Assembly (NCBI GenBank): GCA_910579935.1
Contig: CAJTVQ010000003.1
Span: 95,249 to 159,248 of the forward strand
Direction: 5' to 3'
Source: an uncultured Lachnospiraceae bacterium
GTDB lineage: Bacteria > Bacillota > Clostridia > Lachnospirales > Lachnospiraceae
DNA: 64,000 bases
In this document: piece after piece, positions 63,742-64,000 of the stretch
How the letters are laid out: every line of letters begins with the position of its first letter
Numbering within the stretch: the first letter of the stretch is position 1
Program-made: the position numbers and the translations under genes
The notes under the pieces: generated by a model
Seen by the model: the letters and a program-made list of their open reading frames with translations, nothing else
Databases searched by the model: none
What the model was told of the DNA's origin: nothing

Positions 63742-63769
63742 TCTGACGGGCCCTGATATGCCCGTCAGA
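63742..63769. repeat. Inverted repeat at the recombinase stop codon
   Basis: TCTGACGGG (63742-63750) and CCCGTCAGA (63761-63769) form a perfect 9-bp stem with a 10-base loop. It covers the stop codon of the serine recombinase, and TTTT follows on the plus strand. It may be a terminator, or a part of the element end. Confidence 0.6.
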
Positions 63770-64000
63770 TTTTCCATGTGATGTTTAAGCTGTCGCTTGT
63801 GGCGGCAATGGTGGTAATCATCAAATCCACCACCCGCCGCTTGTCGTCAAAGGATACGTTCTTCCAAGTGTCGAGGTAGCCGGAAATCTGGCTGACCTGT
63901 TCCGGGCTGATGGCTTCCACGGTCAACTCCGCCATCTTCGCCAGAAGTTCCTGCTTGCGTCCGTCCAGTTCGGCTATCTTCACATTCACATAGGAGAGCA
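63765..64000 (-). CDS. Large serine recombinase, C-terminal part (5' end beyond window)
   Basis: The last 78 codons of a large serine recombinase of the TnpX/resolvase group. LSYVNVKIAELDGRKQELL is the coiled-coil tail, followed by AISPEQVSQISGYLDTWKNVSFDDKRRVVDLMI, and the end NITWKI is usual. The catalytic N-terminus lies to the right of the window, so its state cannot be judged. Such enzymes sit at the end of the element they move, which puts the attachment junction at about 63715-63765. Confidence 0.82.
   Translation of the reverse strand, partial: LSYVNVKIAELDGRKQELLAKMAELTVEAISPEQVSQISGYLDTWKNVSFDDKRRVVDLMITTIAATSDSLNITWKI

Larger units (their letters stand above)
62265..64000. mobile_element. 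Degraded, rearranged mobile-element region
   Basis: This stretch holds two relaxase fragments out of order, cut ends of three unrelated genes and a large serine recombinase at the window edge. Junctions fall near 62755, 63174 and 63720. It appears to be what several insertions and deletions have left; the active part, if any, lies to the right of the window. Confidence 0.6.

Noticed and set aside
1..64000. CRISPR array, tRNA or rRNA genes
   Set aside because: I saw no regularly spaced direct repeats, no tRNA cloverleaf with a T-loop motif, and no rRNA-like stretch in any gap.

Overview
The window is about 61 kb of glycan-biosynthesis genes, all transcribed leftward (minus strand, 61.4 kb down to base 1, where the last gene is cut). 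At its upstream (right) edge lies 2.5 kb of scrambled, lower-GC, mobile-element debris. Strong AGGAGG-type ribosome sites, extended -10 promoters, DUF6020 membrane proteins and a large serine recombinase with a MobA/MobL relaxase suggest a Gram-positive anaerobe of the Clostridia, probably Lachnospiraceae. This is inference from gene style; no taxonomic marker is present.

Layout, in order of transcription. (1) 61.4-54.8 kb: ABC exporter, cytoplasmic GH20 hexosaminidase-like enzyme, GT2, GT-C-type membrane enzyme. (2) 54.8-42.9 kb, with its own good promoter: a pseudaminic-acid block (pseB, pseC, GT2, a DegT-like/PseG fusion, pseF, pseI), then an ATP-grasp ligase, a sialyltransferase-like GT with EDG and HP motifs, a GtrB-like GT2 and a ChbG/HpnK deacetylase. 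No stand-alone pseH is present. (3) 42.9-31.1 kb, probably with another promoter: PglK-like ABC flippase, GtrA, acyltransferase-3, GT-C-like membrane proteins, the aminotransferase RffA/WecE, a GNAT-GT2 fusion and a DUF6020 protein. (4) 31-19 kb: a very large O-antigen-ligase-like protein, pglF-pglE-pglC, an ATP-grasp ligase, a GT4, a UDP-HexNAc 6-dehydrogenase, a membrane protein and an unknown 235-aa protein. (5) 18.9-1 kb, again with a promoter: WbpP-type 4-epimerase, formyltransferase, deacetylase-like proteins, four GT4s, a second DUF6020 protein, two AsnB-like amidotransferases, an SGNH-like protein, a GT11 fucosyltransferase, a GT2, a DUF5672 protein and a GT17.

Together the genes predict a complex surface glycan built on undecaprenyl phosphate. 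PglF/PglE would make UDP-4-amino-4,6-dideoxy-GlcNAc and PglC would start the chain with a sugar of that kind. The dehydrogenase and WbpP would supply UDP-GalNAcA, which the AsnB-like enzymes may turn into a uronamide. Pse enzymes would supply CMP-pseudaminic acid, and RffA a dTDP-Fuc4N-type sugar. Many GTs assemble the unit, the PglK-like transporter would flip it, and GtrA/GtrB/GT-C-like proteins and acyltransferases would decorate it outside the cell. The gene set strongly resembles that used for amidated and formylated O-antigens in Francisella and some Pseudomonas, with pseudaminic acid added.

The right edge (61.6-64 kb) holds one intact small plus-strand transcription unit (a stand-alone FakA/YloV-like domain with promoter and terminator), two relaxase pieces in the wrong order, cut gene ends, and the C-terminus of a large serine recombinase that continues beyond the window.
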